Shown here: positions 50,089-51,489 of the stretch, in pieces
Layout: each line of letters opens with the position of its first letter
Numbering within the stretch: the stretch's first letter is position 1
Origin: an uncultured Synechococcus sp.
GTDB lineage: Bacteria; Cyanobacteriota; Cyanobacteriia; Phormidesmidales; Phormidesmidaceae
Direction: 5' to 3'
Assembly (NCBI GenBank): GCA_937911865.1
Contig: CALDSK010000315.1
Span: 1-51,489, forward strand
Length of the DNA: 51,489 nucleotides
Program-made: the position numbers and the translations under genes
Notes under the pieces: model-generated
Seen by the model: only the letters and a program-made list of their open reading frames with translations
Told to the model about the DNA's origin: nothing
Databases searched by the model: none

Positions 50089-51489
50089 ATGAAAGTCACC
50101 CAGGAAAATTTGCCCGATAGCCAAGTCGGACTAGAAATAGAAGTCCCCGCTGAACTATCCAAGCAGGGCTATGAAAAGGTTCTGCGGGACTACATGAAGT
50201 CGGCGAATATTCCTGGATTTCGTAAAGGAAAAGTACCCCGTCAAATTTTGATTCAGCGCATCGGTACCTTGCAACTAAAGGCCGCAGCGCTTGAAGATAT
50301 GATGCAGACGGTTATCGAAAAAGCGATTAAGCAAGAAGGTATCGACGCCCTGGGTAACTATCAGCTGACCTCTGATTTTGAGAAGCTAATCGGCGAATAC
50401 ACCCCTGGTGAGCCCTTTACGATTTCTGCTTCTGTCGATGTCCCGCCTCGAGTGACCTTAACAAAGTACAAAGATCTTTCTGTAAAGGCTGAAGAAATAA
50501 AGCCCGATGAAGCGCGTGTAGACGAGACGCTAGAAAGCTACCGTGAAAACCAATCGACGCTGGTTCCTGTGGAAGACAGAGCTGCTGAGGAAGGCGATGT
50601 AACCGTGGTAGATTTTGTCGGCAAGGCCAAGAACGACGGCGGCGAGCTGGAAGAATTTGAAGGTGGCAGCGCTAAAGACTTTCAAGTTGAAATTAAGGAA
50701 GGTCGCTTTATTCCTGGCTTTGTAGAAGGCATTGTTGGTATGGCGCTAGAAGAGTCTAAAGATGTCGAGGTGACCTTCCCAGAAGACTATCCGCAAGCTG
50801 AGTTAGCCGGTAAGCCTGCCGTCTTTGAAATTACGCTTAAAGAGCTGAAGGAGAAAGAGCTCCCCGATTTAGACGATGACTTTGCTGAAGAAGTTAGCGA
50901 GTTTGAAACCTTAGAAGAGCTGCGTAAATCCTTAGAAGAGCGTTATCAAGAAGAAGCGGCAAATGCTACCGATGCCAACATTGAGCAGGCCTTACTCGAT
51001 GAGCTAGTTGAGCATGTTGAGGCTGAAATTCCTAAAACGCTGGTCATGCGAGAAGTTGACTTTATCGTGACTCAAACTGCCATGCAGCTGAGCCGACAAG
51101 GCATCGACCTAAGCAAGTTCCTGACGAAGGATTTAGTTGATAACATGCGCGAGAACGCTCGCCCTGAAGCTATTGACCGACTGCGTCGGACACTGGCCTT
51201 AGGGGAGATCGCTAAGCAGGAGTCAATCGCGGTGAGCGAAGAGGAGGTCGCCGAGCGGGCCAAGGAAATGATGGCCGAAGTCGAGGATCCCAGTCAGGTC
51301 GACCCAGAACGGTTGGATCAAGTCGTTAATGAAGACCTGCTCAAAGAAAAAATCCTTGCTTGGCTCAAAGAAAATTCGGAAGTTGAGCTTGTGCCAGAGG
51401 GGACTTTAGCACCTGAAGAGCCTGAAAACGCTGACGATGACGCTGATTCCGTAGCGGTACCAGCGGATGATTCTGACGCTGAGGCTGTA
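50089..51489 (+). CDS. tig: Trigger factor, partial at the 3' end
   Basis: Trigger factor is the ribosome-bound chaperone and prolyl isomerase for new proteins. The frame runs from the ATG at 50089 to the end of the window (467 codons) without a stop. It starts MKVTQENLPDSQVGLEIEV, has the ribosome-binding signature in IPGFRKGKVPRQIL (the G-F-R-x-G-K-x-P motif), a PPIase domain around residues 160-250 (VVDFVGKAK, PGFVEGIVGM) and a helical C-terminal chaperone domain. The last 30 residues seen are acidic, as is usual at the cyanobacterial C-terminus, so only a few residues are likely missing. Its normal neighbours clpP and clpX would lie beyond the window. Confidence 0.95.
   Translation, partial: MKVTQENLPDSQVGLEIEVPAELSKQGYEKVLRDYMKSANIPGFRKGKVPRQILIQRIGTLQLKAAALEDMMQTVIEKAIKQEGIDALGNYQLTSDFEKLIGEYTPGEPFTISASVDVPPRVTLTKYKDLSVKAEEIKPDEARVDETLESYRENQSTLVPVEDRAAEEGDVTVVDFVGKAKNDGGELEEFEGGSAKDFQVEIKEGRFIPGFVEGIVGMALEESKDVEVTFPEDYPQAELAGKPAVFEITLKELKEKELPDLDDDFAEEVSEFETLEELRKSLEERYQEEAANATDANIEQALLDELVEHVEAEIPKTLVMREVDFIVTQTAMQLSRQGIDLSKFLTKDLVDNMRENARPEAIDRLRRTLALGEIAKQESIAVSEEEVAERAKEMMAEVEDPSQVDPERLDQVVNEDLLKEKILAWLKENSEVELVPEGTLAPEEPENADDDADSVAVPADDSDAEAV

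Overview
The window is cyanobacterial chromosome. The evidence is the octamer GCGATCGC (HIP1), which I count more than 30 times by eye where chance predicts about one, a Psb32-type thylakoid protein, a plant-type ferredoxin-dependent glutamate synthase, the gene order rpsL-rpsG-fusA-tuf-rpsJ, RNase E and RNase J side by side, and an RNase E that ends in the arginine-rich tail used by cyanobacteria to bind PNPase. I cannot name the species; the gene style suits a Leptolyngbya- or Synechococcales-like organism.

Layout. Positions 1-9800 carry housekeeping and accessory genes: a leftward lipid group (acyltransferase, alpha/beta hydrolase, Psb32-like protein), a small unknown protein, purN, a GAF histidine kinase, a stomatin-like protein, rlmN, a ChaN-like lipoprotein and an unknown basic protein. 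Positions 10000-24600 are accessory: a polysaccharide deacetylase, a TetR regulator divergent from a small membrane protein and a DUF4188 protein, a very large secreted protein joining a haemagglutinin-type secretion domain, beta-helix repeats and a C-terminal CHAT (caspase-like) protease, a gamma-glutamyltransferase, a DUF4114 metalloprotease, a DUF1361 membrane protein and an unrecognised 360-residue protein. Positions 24600-33650 hold glsF, a secreted phosphodiester glycosidase, a cupin and an IscA-like protein. Positions 33680-39770 are the str operon and a Lon-substrate-domain gene. The rest holds pheA, a DUF1997 gene, rne-rnhB, rnj, asd-dapA and the start of tig, which is cut by the window end.

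Two signals stand out. First, rpsG is out of frame: about 29 nt appear to be missing between the conserved LRWIT segment and the MAMKLANEL segment, so an essential ribosomal protein is split into two overlapping frames. Second, the spacers carry many short tandem duplications (9-21 bp units, 2-6 copies, each of different sequence). The copies inside genes have units of 9, 12 or 15 bp, all multiples of three, while those between genes are often 13, 14, 16 or 17 bp. Several sit exactly on start or stop codons.

How the genes work together: the str operon, rlmN, rne, rnhB, rnj and tig serve translation and RNA turnover; glsF, asd, dapA, pheA and purN serve nitrogen assimilation and amino acid or purine synthesis; 13264-22167 looks like a region for secreted or peptide-degrading enzymes. 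No CRISPR array, tRNA, rRNA, insertion sequence or prophage was seen.
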